Positions 1 through 8,950 of a stretch of DNA of 64,000 nt are shown piece after piece (position 1 is the first letter of the stretch; each line of letters starts with the position of its first letter). Where the stretch lies: assembly GCF_003933735.1 (NCBI RefSeq), contig NZ_RSED01000014.1, positions 51,883 to 115,882 on the forward strand. Reading direction: 5' to 3'. The notes under the pieces are model-generated. The model saw only the letters and a program-made list of their open reading frames with translations. It searched no databases and was not told the DNA's origin. The position numbers were made by a program, and so were the translations under genes. Source of the stretch: Aquabacterium soli (GTDB lineage: Bacteria; Pseudomonadota; Gammaproteobacteria; Burkholderiales; Burkholderiaceae_C).

Positions 1-2
1 GC

Positions 3-1826
3 CACCGCCTGTACCTGCGGCGTTACTGGCGCCAGGAGCAGGCCGTGGCCGCCCAGGTCTCGGCCCGCGTGGCGAACACCATGCCGGTGGACGAGCCCGC
101 TGCGAGCCAGATCCTGGCCGAGCTGTTCGGTCCAGCGAATGGCGCGGCGGCGGCCGGTGGCCCCGATTGGCAGCGCGTCGCCTGCGCGATCGCCCTGCGT
201 GCAGGGCTGTCCATCATCACCGGGGGGCCTGGCACCGGCAAGACCTACACCGTGGCCCGTCTGCTGGCCCTGCTGCTGCGCCTGGCCCCGGCGGGGCAGC
301 CGCTCCACATCACGCTGGCAGCCCCCACGGGCAAGGCCGCTGCACGGCTGCGCCAGTCCATCGAGCAGGCGCTGGCCACCCTCGGCCCCGACCTGGCCGA
401 GCACATCGGCCCGGCCCGCACCCTGCATGCCCTGCTGGGTGTGCAGGCGGGCACACGGCGCTTGCGGCACAGCGCGGCGTACCCGCTCGAGGTGGACGTG
501 CTGATCGTGGACGAGGCCTCCATGGTGCACCTGGAGATGATGGCTGCCTTGCTTGATGCCTTGCCGGCGGGCACCCGCCTGGTCCTGCTGGGCGACAAGG
601 ACCAACTGGCCTCGGTGGAAGCCGGGGCTGTGCTGGGCGATTTGTGTCGCGGGGCCGAGCAGGGCGGTTATGACGAGGGCACGGCCGCCTATGTCGAGCG
701 GCTGACGGGGCAGCGCCTGCCCGCCGCGTTCATGCGCGGGGCCGAGCAAGACGCTGCGCCGCTGCCTGCGGGATCCAGCACACCCACGACCGCGCCGGCC
801 GCGCCCGCCCGCAAGAAGGCTTCACCTGCGCGGTCATCGCTGGCGCAGGGCGACCTGTTCGATAGCTCCATGGATGATCCAGCGCAGGAGTCTGCCCCCC
901 AGCCCACGGGCCCTCAGCCGCCGTTCACCGCCGCACCTCTGGCGCTGGCCCGCCAGACCGTGATGCTGCGCCAGAGCCGGCGCTTCGGCGGCCCCATCGG
1001 GCAGTTGGCGCTGGCGGTGAATGTCGGCGACACCGCCCAGGCCTTGGCCATATTGAAGGCTGCAAGGCCAGGCGACGATGGCGTCGTGCCGTTGCTGCAC
1101 CGCATGCCCGCAGACCCTGCCGATGTCGTGGCCCTGGCGGTTCCAACAAGCCCCGCGCCACCAGGGGGCCCTGGCGCGGCCGACGGCTACCGTGGCTATC
1201 TGCGCCAGCTCGCCACGCGCCCGCCAGGAGATGACCTTGATGCCTTGCACAGGTGGGCCGCCGGTGTGCTCGATGCCTTCGACCAGTTCCGCGTGCTGTG
1301 CGCTGTGCGGGAAGGCCCCTGGGGCGTCAAGGGCCTCAACCAGGCCATCGAAGAGGCCCTGGTCCGCACAGGGCTGCTGCGCAAGGGCAGTGAGTGGTAC
1401 GAGGGCCGGCCCGTCATGATCATGCGCAACGACGCGGCCCTGGGGGTCTACAACGGCGATGTGGGCGTGGTGTTGCGCTGGCCCGCCAGCACGCCCGGAC
1501 GGCCCTCCTCGCTGCGGGTGTTCTTCAAGGACGGCCATCAGCTGCGCTCTGTGCCCGCGGGGCGCCTGGCCGACGTCGAAACCTCCTTCGCCATGACCGT
1601 GCACAAATCCCAGGGCTCGGAGTTCGGCCACGCCGTGCTGGCCCTGTCCGACGATGCCCGTGGCACCATCACGCGTGAGCTGGTGTATACCGGCATCACG
1701 CGCGCTCGCCAGGCCTTCAGCCTGGTGGCCGCGCGTGCCGACGTTTTCATGGCCGCCATCGGGCGGCGCACGCGTCGCCACAGCGGCCTGGCCGACGCGC
1801 TGGTCGAACTTTCTTCGGAGCCCTGA
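3..1826 (+). CDS. recD: RecD, exodeoxyribonuclease V alpha subunit (5' partial)
   Basis: RecD is the 5'-3' helicase of the RecBCD nuclease that processes double-strand DNA ends. The frame is open to the left edge, where residues like LYLRRYWRQEQ match the usual RecD N-terminal region, so the start lies outside the window. Visible motifs are Walker A GGPGTGKT (about nt 220-245), Walker B VLIVDEASM (about 500-530), the arginine-containing QSRRFGG segment, and the C-terminal TVHKSQGSEF and YTGITRARQ helicase motifs near 1590-1710. A low-complexity Ala/Pro/Ser-rich insertion (about nt 770-930) splits the helicase core and contains QGDLF, resembling a sliding-clamp-binding peptide. recB and recC would be expected upstream. 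The amidotransferase gene follows after 3 nt, suggesting co-transcription. Confidence 0.95.
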   Translation, partial: HRLYLRRYWRQEQAVAAQVSARVANTMPVDEPAASQILAELFGPANGAAAAGGPDWQRVACAIALRAGLSIITGGPGTGKTYTVARLLALLLRLAPAGQPLHITLAAPTGKAAARLRQSIEQALATLGPDLAEHIGPARTLHALLGVQAGTRRLRHSAAYPLEVDVLIVDEASMVHLEMMAALLDALPAGTRLVLLGDKDQLASVEAGAVLGDLCRGAEQGGYDEGTAAYVERLTGQRLPAAFMRGAEQDAAPLPAGSSTPTTAPAAPARKKASPARSSLAQGDLFDSSMDDPAQESAPQPTGPQPPFTAAPLALARQTVMLRQSRRFGGPIGQLALAVNVGDTAQALAILKAARPGDDGVVPLLHRMPADPADVVALAVPTSPAPPGGPGAADGYRGYLRQLATRPPGDDLDALHRWAAGVLDAFDQFRVLCAVREGPWGVKGLNQAIEEALVRTGLLRKGSEWYEGRPVMIMRNDAALGVYNGDVGVVLRWPASTPGRPSSLRVFFKDGHQLRSVPAGRLADVETSFAMTVHKSQGSEFGHAVLALSDDARGTITRELVYTGITRARQAFSLVAARADVFMAAIGRRTRRHSGLADALVELSSEP

Positions 1827-1829
1827 TCC

Positions 1830-2585
1830 ATGTGTGAGTTGCTGGGGATGAACTGCAACGTCCCGACCGACATCGTCTTCAGTTTCTCTGGCTTCTCCAA
1901 GCGTGCCAGCGAACACGCGGACGGTTTCGGCATCGCCTTCTTCGAGAACCGGGGCGTGCGCTGCTTCGTGGACGCCCAGGCGGCAGACCAGTCGCCGGTG
2001 GCCGACCTGATCCGCCAGTACCCCATCCGAAGCACCCATGTGATCGCGCACATCCGCAAGGCGACCGTGGGCCACGTGGCGCTGGAGAACTGCCACCCCT
2101 TCACGCGCGAGCTGTGGGGCCGCTACTGGGTGTTCGCGCACAACGGGGATCTGAAAGGCTATGACCCGCTGCTGCACGCCGCCTTCCGCCCGGTAGGCGA
2201 CACGGACAGCGAGCGCGCCTTCTGCTGGCTGCTGCAGGAGATGGCCAAGAGCCACGCCAGCGTGCCCACCCCTGAAGAGCTGACACGCACCTTGCGCGAG
2301 CTGGTGCCCCAGGTGGCCCGCTTCGGCACCTTCAACTTCATCATGAGCAACGGCCAGGCCCTGTGGGCGCATTGCTCCACCAAGCTGCACCACCTGGTCC
2401 GCCAGCATCCCTTCGCGCAGGCGCGGCTGCAGGATGACGATGTGACGGTGGATTTTGCCCAGGTGACGGGTCCTCAGGATCGGGTGGCGCTGGTGGCCAC
2501 CCAGCCACTGACAGACAACGAGGACTGGCAGGCTTTCAAGCCTGGCGAGCTGCTGGCTTTCGTGGACGGTGTCTCGCTGGATTGA
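1830..2585 (+). CDS. Class II glutamine amidotransferase, YafJ type
   Basis: This 251-residue protein begins MCELLGMNCN, so removal of Met1 exposes the Cys2 nucleophile typical of Ntn-type class II glutamine amidotransferases. HAHIRKATVGHV and NCHPF, then WVFAHNGDL, are the usual glutamine-binding and oxyanion-hole motifs of this family. There is no synthetase domain, so it is a stand-alone amidotransferase domain like E. coli YafJ, whose acceptor is not established. It follows recD by 3 nt and is probably translated from the same message. The family assignment is firm but the cellular role is unknown. Confidence 0.88.
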   Translation: MCELLGMNCNVPTDIVFSFSGFSKRASEHADGFGIAFFENRGVRCFVDAQAADQSPVADLIRQYPIRSTHVIAHIRKATVGHVALENCHPFTRELWGRYWVFAHNGDLKGYDPLLHAAFRPVGDTDSERAFCWLLQEMAKSHASVPTPEELTRTLRELVPQVARFGTFNFIMSNGQALWAHCSTKLHHLVRQHPFAQARLQDDDVTVDFAQVTGPQDRVALVATQPLTDNEDWQAFKPGELLAFVDGVSLD

Positions 2586-2608
2586 GCCTGGCGTGAACCG
2601 GCGGGCGG

Positions 2609-2950
2609 TCAGCCTTTGCGCGCGTGCTTGGCGGCCGCTTTCGGGCGGCGGGTCGGCGCATCTGGCGCCGCCGATGCGGTCGGGGTTGGGGTGCGGCGGG
2701 CAGGCTCGCGACGCACGGCTTCGGCGGCCGGTGGCGCCGCTACCTCACCGGCCTTGTCCTGCGCGCCCCAGCCGCCCGGGGGCATGAACGCAGCGAACCA
2801 CCAACTCCACCACTGCTGAGAGGCCTGCATCGAATGCTCCCACCACTGCGCCGTCAGGCCGGGCAGGGATTCGGCGGAGCCGGCGACGCCGGTGGTGGCG
2901 TCCAGGCTGCGGGTCCACAACTGGTGCCAGGGGTGGGTGGGCAGGCTCAT
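2609..2950 (-). CDS. Hypothetical protein, Trp-rich head and basic Ala/Pro tail
   Basis: A 113-residue protein whose start at 2950 is supported by an AGGAG sequence 8 nt upstream. The first half is rich in Trp and Gln (QWWEHSMQASQQWWSWW), followed by a Pro/Ala/Arg linker and a lysine-rich end (RRPKAAAKHARKG). The amphipathic Trp-rich head and basic Ala-rich tail recall small granule-associated or phasin-like proteins of Burkholderiales, but I cannot confirm a family. It converges with the amidotransferase gene, with 23 nt between the stops. No signal peptide or transmembrane segment is evident. Codon pattern looks native. Confidence 0.6.
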   Translation of the reverse strand: MSLPTHPWHQLWTRSLDATTGVAGSAESLPGLTAQWWEHSMQASQQWWSWWFAAFMPPGGWGAQDKAGEVAAPPAAEAVRREPARRTPTPTASAAPDAPTRRPKAAAKHARKG

Positions 2951-3041
2951 CGTGGTGTCTCCTGAGGTCTGCAGCAGATCGCGGGTGGTCCGTCGAGCAT
3001 AGGCCTTTGGCGCACCCTTGCCAAGCGGGGTGCCCCGGCCC

Positions 3042-3818
3042 TCATGAGGGGCCGTCCAGTTTTTGGCAGATCAACCACGTCAGCACCTGTTGAGTCACCC
3101 AGGCCGCATCGTCCAGGGGCAGGTCGTGGCCGGCCGTGGGGTGGCGCTGCGATGGCGCGCCCCATCGGCGGATCAGGGCCTCGGAACAGCGCGGGTTGAC
3201 CAGGCCATCGGCGCCGCTGTAGAGCACCAGCAGGGGTACGGCAGGCGCCTGGTCCGGCGCCCGGTAGCGGATGGCTGCGCGCAACTGGCGCCAGGCATTG
3301 GGCAGCGTCACCGGGTGCCGTTGGCGCAATGCCACCCAGTGCGCCAGCGTGGCGTCTGGTGCGGGCGGGTGGCGCGTGGTCATGCGCATCACCGCGCGTT
3401 CCAGGATGAGCGGGTCGGGGCGGGCCAAGGCCAGCCTCAGGATGCGCAGGTAGTTGACGGGCCGCAGACGTTCCCAAAAACGGCTGAAAGGCCGCACGCT
3501 GGTGTTGATCAGCACGCACGCCCCGACCTCCTCGGGGTGCAGGTGAGCCCACTCGATGGCCACCATCGCGCCCAGCGACATGGCCAGCAGGTGGTAGGGC
3601 GGTGCATGGCCCTGCGATGCCAGCGCGCCCCGCACGGCCAGCACCATGCCTTGCACGCTGTCGGGGCTGGCCTGCGCATGCAGCGTGCCATTGCCGGGCA
3701 GGTCGGGGCTCAGCAAGGTGCAGCCCGGCGGCAAGGCTTGTGCCAGGGCGGGGATGAAACCGCCCCAGTGGCCTTGCTCGCGCGTCAGGCCACGCAACAG
3801 CACCCAGGTGCCGCTCAT
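3042..3818 (-). CDS. Alpha/beta hydrolase
   Basis: A 258-residue alpha/beta hydrolase. The N-terminus (TWVLLRGLTREQGHWG) matches the first strand and oxyanion region; LLAMSLGAM is the nucleophile elbow, with Ser inside an A-x-S-x-G version of the GxSxG motif. SGADGLVNP supplies the likely acid and TAGHDLPLD the catalytic His. There is no signal peptide, so it is probably cytoplasmic. Its ATG overlaps the stop of the upstream M14 peptidase by 4 nt, so the two are translationally coupled and probably act on a shared substrate. The substrate is unknown; an esterase or thioesterase role is possible. Confidence 0.82.
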   Translation of the reverse strand: MSGTWVLLRGLTREQGHWGGFIPALAQALPPGCTLLSPDLPGNGTLHAQASPDSVQGMVLAVRGALASQGHAPPYHLLAMSLGAMVAIEWAHLHPEEVGACVLINTSVRPFSRFWERLRPVNYLRILRLALARPDPLILERAVMRMTTRHPPAPDATLAHWVALRQRHPVTLPNAWRQLRAAIRYRAPDQAPAVPLLVLYSGADGLVNPRCSEALIRRWGAPSQRHPTAGHDLPLDDAAWVTQQVLTWLICQKLDGPS

Positions 3819-4876
3819 GCCGTGTAGCCTTTCATGCGCGCGGGATGATCGGCGGGATACCAGTGGGCCAGGCCCGCCTCACGGTGGCGGACACGCTCAC
3901 CCCCCTCCGGGCTCCAGCGCGTGTGGCTGCAGGCGGCCCGCGCCATGAAGTCGAGCAGGCCCATGTGCCGGCGCAGTACGCGCTCCTGGCGGTGGCGGAT
4001 CAGCGGGTTGAAGATGCCATGCCGACTGAACAGCTGCCGGGGGTTCTTCTTGACCCACAGCCACGAGCCCATCTCCAGTGTCAGCGGCAGGAACACGTTC
4101 TGCTCGTGGTGCAGGCGTGAGCGCAGGTACAGGTGATCCCACAGGTCGCCGTGGGTCAGGTACTGCTGGCTCTGCGGCTCGAACACATAGCGGTGGTAGC
4201 AGTGGGCCTGGTCGAAGATCTCACGCAGGGCATGCAGCTCCGCCAGGTGCTCGATGGGCAGGCTGGTGTGTGCATACGGGAACCAGATGCGGTCGTGCAC
4301 GCCAAAGCCGGAATGGCAGTCCACGGCGATGCTGAACGGTCGTGGCAACAGCTCCCGCTCGACCACGGCGCACAGGGCGGCGCTTTCGGGCTGCATCGGC
4401 ATGTAGGGCTGCCCGCGGTACCAGGGCAGTGTGGCGCTGAGCCGCTGGCCACCGATCAGCCAGGGCACGGGCTCGATGGCGTCCACCGGCGCGTTGCGCA
4501 TCAGGTCCACACCCTGCGGGTTGGCGCGCGTGCCCAGCCACAGACCACCAGGGTTCACCAGCGGCATGAAGACCAGGCGCAGGTTCGCCAGTTGTTCGTG
4601 CAGCAGCCCGTCCCAGGCCAGCCGGTGCACCAGGTTGCCCAGGTAGGCCATGACCACCTCGGCACCGATGCGCTCCAGGCCATGCACGCCGCCGAAGAAG
4701 CCGACCGCCGGCGCATCCGGCCCGCCGCGGCCCATGGTGATGGCATGCACCTCCATCCGCTGGCCGCGCACCTCGACCTCGCAGACCACCTGGGTGTCCA
4801 GGTGGGCACCTCCTTCGTCGACCAGGCGGCGCAGTTCGTCGATGTCGGGCAGGGATGAGGGCGATACGCGGGTCAC
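3815..4876 (-). CDS. M14-family zinc carboxypeptidase
   Basis: A 353-residue protein of the M14 zinc carboxypeptidase clan. GGVHGLERIGAE carries the H-x-x-E zinc ligands, VNPGG and RNAPVD are substrate-binding segments, AVDCHSGFG gives the third zinc-ligand His, and PLTLEMGSW supplies the catalytic Glu near the C-terminus. The start is a GTG at 4876; no better ATG lies nearby. No signal peptide is visible, so a cytoplasmic peptidase or amide hydrolase is likely. It is the first gene of a two-gene unit with the alpha/beta hydrolase, with a 4-nt overlap. Confidence 0.85.
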   Translation of the reverse strand: MTRVSPSSLPDIDELRRLVDEGGAHLDTQVVCEVEVRGQRMEVHAITMGRGGPDAPAVGFFGGVHGLERIGAEVVMAYLGNLVHRLAWDGLLHEQLANLRLVFMPLVNPGGLWLGTRANPQGVDLMRNAPVDAIEPVPWLIGGQRLSATLPWYRGQPYMPMQPESAALCAVVERELLPRPFSIAVDCHSGFGVHDRIWFPYAHTSLPIEHLAELHALREIFDQAHCYHRYVFEPQSQQYLTHGDLWDHLYLRSRLHHEQNVFLPLTLEMGSWLWVKKNPRQLFSRHGIFNPLIRHRQERVLRRHMGLLDFMARAACSHTRWSPEGGERVRHREAGLAHWYPADHPARMKGYTA

Positions 4877-5017
4877 GCGGCACGGGAGGGTCTTGATCGA
4901 CCGACCTTAGTGTCGCTGCGTGACAGTGTCGCGACAGGGGTGCATAGGCCAAATGGCGTGTGGACTGTCATGGTGTTGTCATGCGGCCTGCCTAGCCTGC
5001 GCACAAGTCCACCCGCC

Positions 5018-5161
5018 ATGTCCACCATGACCCAGCCCTCTCGACGTTCTCGCCCGATGTTGCGGGCCGCCGCACTGGGCTGTGCCGTGCTGTGGGGCCT
5101 GATCGAGTTCTTCGCCTTGTGCCGTACACGCCTGCCGCTGGCCGGTTTCCGCCACGACTGA
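5018..5161 (+). CDS. Small single-helix membrane protein
   Basis: A 47-residue ORF with a basic N-terminus (QPSRRSRPM), one hydrophobic helix (LRAAALGCAVLWGLIEFFAL), then CRTRLPL. Short proteins with a W-G-x-x-E-F-x-A-L-x-R pattern occur widely in Burkholderiales as unnamed membrane peptides, which supports it as a real gene although no function is known. I chose the ATG at 5018 rather than the more upstream one because it gives the compact form. It ends 6 nt before the convergent channel gene. Confidence 0.5.
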   Translation: MSTMTQPSRRSRPMLRAAALGCAVLWGLIEFFALCRTRLPLAGFRHD

Positions 5162-5167
5162 CCGCGT

Positions 5168-7567
5168 CTACGGGCTCGGCTTCATGACGATCGCCGCGGG
5201 CTGTTCCAGGGTGATGTGAGCGGCCCTCAGCTTCTCGAAGATGTCGAAGAGGAGTTCGCTCTTGACGTTGCCTGCGGCCCTGGGCGAGTTGACGAAGCCG
5301 GTGGCGACGAACACCAGGCGCCCATCGGTGACGCCCTCGAGCTGGACCGTGGGGGCGGGCGTGGACAGCACCCCGCGGTGGCTCCTGAAGGCCTCGATGA
5401 GCACCTCCCGGGCCGCTTTGGTGTCCGTGCTCAAGGGCATGGGCAGCTTGACCTGCACCAGACCGATGTTGTCGCTGTAGGTGACGTTGCGGACGATCTT
5501 GGTGATGAATTCGGAGTTCGGGATGATGAGCGTGGAGCGGTCGCCCATCTGGATCTCGGTGGCCCGAACGTTGATCTTTCGGATGTCTCCTTCGACACCG
5601 GAGACAGACACCCAGTCGCCCACCTTGACGGGGCGCTCGGCCAGCAGGATCAGGCCCGACACGAAGTTCTGCACGATGGCCTGGAGGCCGAAACCGATGC
5701 CCACCGACAGGGCGCTGGCCACCCACGTCACCCGCTCCAGCCCCATGCCCACGGCCGATATCGCCAGCGCGATGATGACCACCGTGCCCGCGTAGCCCGA
5801 CAGCGTGATGATGGACATCCGCATGCCCGCGTCCATCTGCGTGGTGGGCATGAACCTGTCGGTCAGCCAGCGCTTGAAAAGGCGGACGGCCGCCAGGCCC
5901 AGCACCAGAAGCAGTGCGGCCTGAAGCAGCGCGCCCGGTTTCAGGCTTACCTCACCGATCGACAGCCCCTCGTTGATGCGACCGGCGCGGTTGAGCAGCT
6001 CAAGGGGGCCTTCGCCATAAGGCGCCAGGATCAGCAGCAGGCCCAGGAAGTAGATGCCGACCCGCACGATGGCCGACACGAGCACAGCGGCCTGCGCGCG
6101 CGTTCTGGCGAGGTAGTCGGTCTTTTCCTCTTGCGCCGCCGGCTCCTTGCCATCGGCCTGGCCCGCCTTGGTGTTGCCCAGAAGTGAGCGGCAGAGATCG
6201 TCGACGACCACCGCCAGAAGGTAGGCGGCGCCGCCGATGATCAGGCACCAGACGAACTGGTTCGAGATGAACGCCGAGAACGCCACATAACCCAGCAGCA
6301 GGGCGCCGAAGGTCACGGCCAGCAACCCCCATGCGGCTGTGCGCAGCACCGCGACCCACACCGGCACAGAGGCCTCCGGTGCCGCGGAAGCCGTCTCGCT
6401 GGAAGTTGCGGAATCAACTGAGCTGCCATCAGGCTGACGGCCCCGGCCCAGCCTCAGCAGCGCCGCCAGGGCGATGAGCATGTAGCTCAAAGCCATCAGT
6501 GTATTGAGCGCCACGGTGGCGGCCAGGCTGGCTTCGATGGTGAGCGCCACGCGTGCCAATGACCAACCGACCACGCTGGCCAGCGCGAGCGCCAGTGGAA
6601 ACCACTTCAGCCTCAAGGCCAGCTCGTCGGAGATGCTGGGCAGTCGCCAGGACGGACTTCCTGCCATCAGCAAGGCCGTGCCGAGACCATAGGTGAATCC
6701 GCCGAACCAGATGATGCCTTCCAGGGCCGTCAATTGGGCGATGGCATCGGTCGGGGCTGTTTCCACGGTGCTCAAGGCGACAGAGACCACATGGGCCATG
6801 AGCCCCGGCGTCAGCACCCACAACAGCACCACGCCCAGCGCGTGCATCGATCGACGCAGTTGCCCCGGGGGGATGCGATTGGAGGCGACGCGCACCAGGG
6901 CCCGTCGCAGGACGACATGGCCTGCCACGATCGCCGCCATCAGGACGACCATGCCGATCCAGACAGGAACCGAGACCGATGCGATGGCGGGCACGAGGGC
7001 GCTGGTGAACTGGCGCAGCTTTGCGGCATCGGCAGGCAGCTCGCGCTTCAGGTCGGTCCAGAACGTGGCACTGAGCGGGGAGGGTGTGCGTTCGCTCAGC
7101 CGCTCCCCAAACTGCTGACGGCGTTGGGCAACCACGGCCTTGGCGGCCTGCTGGGCTTCGAGCGACAGCAGACGCGCCAGTTTGACCTGTGAATCCAGGG
7201 TGGCCTGTGTACGGGCCAGCTCCTTGCGCTGGGCCGCGACATCGGCTGCCTCCGCTGCTCCCGGCGTGGGCGTTCCAAGCTCTGCCAGCCGGGCCGTGAC
7301 ATCCGCCAGATTCGGCGCCATGTCGGCCTCGGCTTTGTCTGCCTTTGCCTGCGCCGCGAGCGCCCGGCTCCTCAGCTCATTGAGCTGAGCGTCAGAGATG
7401 GACTCGCGTGGGGCAGCTCGAACTGCGCCGATGTCCTTTCTGGCCTCTTCCAGCAGGGCGGCCGCGTCAACCGGCCGATCCTGCTGCGCCAGCGCAGCGG
7501 TTGGCAGGGCTTGGTAAATGACAAGCGCGATCAGCGCCAGCAAGTAGCGGGCCGTCAAAGTCATCAT
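5168..7567 (-). CDS. MscS-family mechanosensitive channel with DUF3772-like N-terminus
   Basis: A 799-residue channel with a signal peptide (LLALIALVIYQALPTAALA), a periplasmic coiled-coil region of about 170 residues resembling DUF3772, roughly ten membrane segments, and a C-terminal MscS core. The pore-lining helix is GIGFGLQAIVQNFVSGLILL-like, followed by the beta domain containing VKVGDWV, GDIRKINVRATEIQ and IPNSEF. Such large MscS relatives release solutes on hypo-osmotic shock or modulate membrane tension responses. The start at 7567 (ATG ATG) follows an AAGGTGAT ribosome-binding site. It is probably monocistronic, with the DUF3606 gene 87 nt upstream. Confidence 0.9.
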   Translation of the reverse strand: MMTLTARYLLALIALVIYQALPTAALAQQDRPVDAAALLEEARKDIGAVRAAPRESISDAQLNELRSRALAAQAKADKAEADMAPNLADVTARLAELGTPTPGAAEAADVAAQRKELARTQATLDSQVKLARLLSLEAQQAAKAVVAQRRQQFGERLSERTPSPLSATFWTDLKRELPADAAKLRQFTSALVPAIASVSVPVWIGMVVLMAAIVAGHVVLRRALVRVASNRIPPGQLRRSMHALGVVLLWVLTPGLMAHVVSVALSTVETAPTDAIAQLTALEGIIWFGGFTYGLGTALLMAGSPSWRLPSISDELALRLKWFPLALALASVVGWSLARVALTIEASLAATVALNTLMALSYMLIALAALLRLGRGRQPDGSSVDSATSSETASAAPEASVPVWVAVLRTAAWGLLAVTFGALLLGYVAFSAFISNQFVWCLIIGGAAYLLAVVVDDLCRSLLGNTKAGQADGKEPAAQEEKTDYLARTRAQAAVLVSAIVRVGIYFLGLLLILAPYGEGPLELLNRAGRINEGLSIGEVSLKPGALLQAALLLVLGLAAVRLFKRWLTDRFMPTTQMDAGMRMSIITLSGYAGTVVIIALAISAVGMGLERVTWVASALSVGIGFGLQAIVQNFVSGLILLAERPVKVGDWVSVSGVEGDIRKINVRATEIQMGDRSTLIIPNSEFITKIVRNVTYSDNIGLVQVKLPMPLSTDTKAAREVLIEAFRSHRGVLSTPAPTVQLEGVTDGRLVFVATGFVNSPRAAGNVKSELLFDIFEKLRAAHITLEQPAAIVMKPSP

Positions 7568-7654
7568 CGGGGTATCACCTTCATCGGGCTGCGCACAAGG
7601 GGTGCGCCAGCCGTGGAAGGTACAGGAAGAAACCTGGCAGAACGCACCAAGGCT

Positions 7655-7828
7655 TCAGACCGCCTGGAGGAACGCCGCCACGCTGGAGGCACGATTGCCG
7701 ACGGCGGCCACAGCCGCCCGGATCTGGCCCTGCGCCACGCCGAAATACCTTGCCCAGCACACCACATCAAACAGTTGGTGGATATTGATGTGGGCATCCG
7801 CCAGGCTCGTGTGTTTGCTGCAGTCCAT
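7655..7828 (-). CDS. DUF3606 small protein
   Basis: A 57-residue protein beginning MDCSKHTSLAD. It contains INIHQLFDVVCWARYFGV, then Q-x-Q-I-R-A-A-V-x-A-V-G and a final VAAFL, the pattern of the DUF3606 family of about 60-residue helical proteins. Function is unknown; many members look stress-associated. The start at 7828 is supported by GGAG 8 nt upstream (GGAGACAAGAAC). A longer minus-strand ORF covers the same DNA in another frame but has no family-like features. Confidence 0.72.
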   Translation of the reverse strand: MDCSKHTSLADAHINIHQLFDVVCWARYFGVAQGQIRAAVAAVGNRASSVAAFLQAV

Positions 7829-8118
7829 GTTCTTGTCTCCATTGGGCGGTGAAGTGGCTCATGTCGTGCTCAGCGACGACCGCATGAAGCTTGGGGCCGG
7901 GCCAGCATCGGGGCAATCAGCCTTCGCCGCACACGCCTGTCAGGCAAGGCTGACGCTGGGCCGCTCAATCTCTCGCACATGCGTGGCCCCACCCAACACG
8001 CACTAAATGCATAATCCGAGCAAGTGCATGCGAATTCCATCGTTTTCCTTCCTGTCCTGCCTTTGTATCGTCCGAGTGACCCCGCGATCACGCCGGGCCA
8101 TGCAGGAAAGAAGGCAAG
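7829..8118. other. Intergenic region upstream of DUF3606 and XRE genes
   Basis: This 290-nt spacer separates two divergent genes and should hold promoters in both directions. The XRE-side end has an AAGAAGG ribosome-binding site just before the ATG at 8119. A/T-richer DNA between about 8000 and 8060 (with TGCATAATC and TTGTATCGT) is the likeliest promoter area. I see no convincing -24/-12 element, tRNA or stable hairpin. Confidence 0.4.
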
Positions 8119-8814
8119 ATGAGCACCACCGGCGCGGCGTTGGCCGAACAGAAACCCCCCGTTCCCGTTCCTGGGGGCTGGCAGCCTTTGGCGCACAGCA
8201 CACCACCGGCGGCCACACCACGGCACCGTCCGGCCCTCAGCGAGGGCGCCGTGTCAGCCCTGGTCGGCACCAACCTGCGCTGGCTGCGCAAGAAGCACCG
8301 CTGGTCGCTCGATGAGCTGTCTCTGCACAGTGGTGTCTCGCGCGCCATGCTCGGCCAGATCGAACAAGGCAAGAGCGTGCCCAGCATCCGCACGCTGTGG
8401 CAGGTGGCCCAGGCCTTCAAGGTCTCCGTGAGCTGGTTCCTCGAGGCCCACCATGGATCGCGCGTGCTGGTGATCCGCCCGGCAGCAGACACGGGTGCGC
8501 TGCTTTCGCGTGGCGAGGGCGAGCTGCGCCCGCTGCACCAGGCCCACGACGGCCAGGGCGACGAGTTCTATGAGCTGCGCCTGGCCACCGATGCGACGAT
8601 GGCATGGTCTGCACCTGCGCACGCGCGCCGCGTGCACCTGAGCGTCGCCCGTGGCGTGCTGGAGGTACTGGTCGATGGCCAGGTGCACGCCCTGCATCCA
8701 CGCGAATCGCTGCAGTTCGAAGGCACGGATGCGCTGTCGATCCGCAATGCCGGCTCGGCCGAGGCCCAATCCTTCCTGGTGATCCGGCCGGTGACGACGA
8801 CACCCGCACGCTGA
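8119..8814 (+). CDS. XRE-family regulator with C-terminal cupin domain
   Basis: A 231-residue transcription factor. After about 45 disordered residues comes an HTH_3 domain (LRWLRKKHRWSLDELSLHSG, then SRAMLGQIEQGKSVPSIRTL) at about residues 50-105, and then a cupin-like sensor domain (residues 115-225) with EFYELRL and the VHALHPRESLQF strand. This is the SutR/PuuR-like layout of small-ligand-responsive XRE repressors or activators. Its stop faces ssuF across a shared terminator. Position next to the sulfonate operon makes a sulfur-related role conceivable, but nothing visible proves it. Confidence 0.85.
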   Translation: MSTTGAALAEQKPPVPVPGGWQPLAHSTPPAATPRHRPALSEGAVSALVGTNLRWLRKKHRWSLDELSLHSGVSRAMLGQIEQGKSVPSIRTLWQVAQAFKVSVSWFLEAHHGSRVLVIRPAADTGALLSRGEGELRPLHQAHDGQGDEFYELRLATDATMAWSAPAHARRVHLSVARGVLEVLVDGQVHALHPRESLQFEGTDALSIRNAGSAEAQSFLVIRPVTTTPAR

Positions 8815-8862
8815 GTTCTGTGGGGCCCGCGAGGCCCCCGACCGCAGATCTTCCCACCAAGA

Positions 8863-8897
8863 ACAAAGCCCGGCACCTCACGGTGGCCGGGCTTTGT
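8863..8897. terminator. Bidirectional terminator between XRE gene and ssuF
   Basis: A perfect 12-bp stem, ACAAAGCCCGGC at 8863-8874 pairing with GCCGGGCTTTGT at 8886-8897, around an 11-nt loop. A-rich and T-rich stem ends flank a G+C core, so it can stop transcription from both convergent genes. Confidence 0.8.
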
Positions 8898-8950
8898 TGC
8901 ACCTGCATGTGCTGCATCAGCAGCCGCCCATGGCGGGGCTGCTGGGCTGT

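Noticed and set aside
834..2408. Long minus-strand ORF opposite recD and the amidotransferase gene
   Set aside because: It spans two convincingly identified plus-strand genes and their junction; composition is that of an antisense shadow in high-GC DNA.
7564..7842. 92-codon minus-strand ORF overlapping the channel gene start
   Set aside because: The DUF3606 gene in another frame of the same strand has a good ribosome-binding site and a recognisable family pattern.
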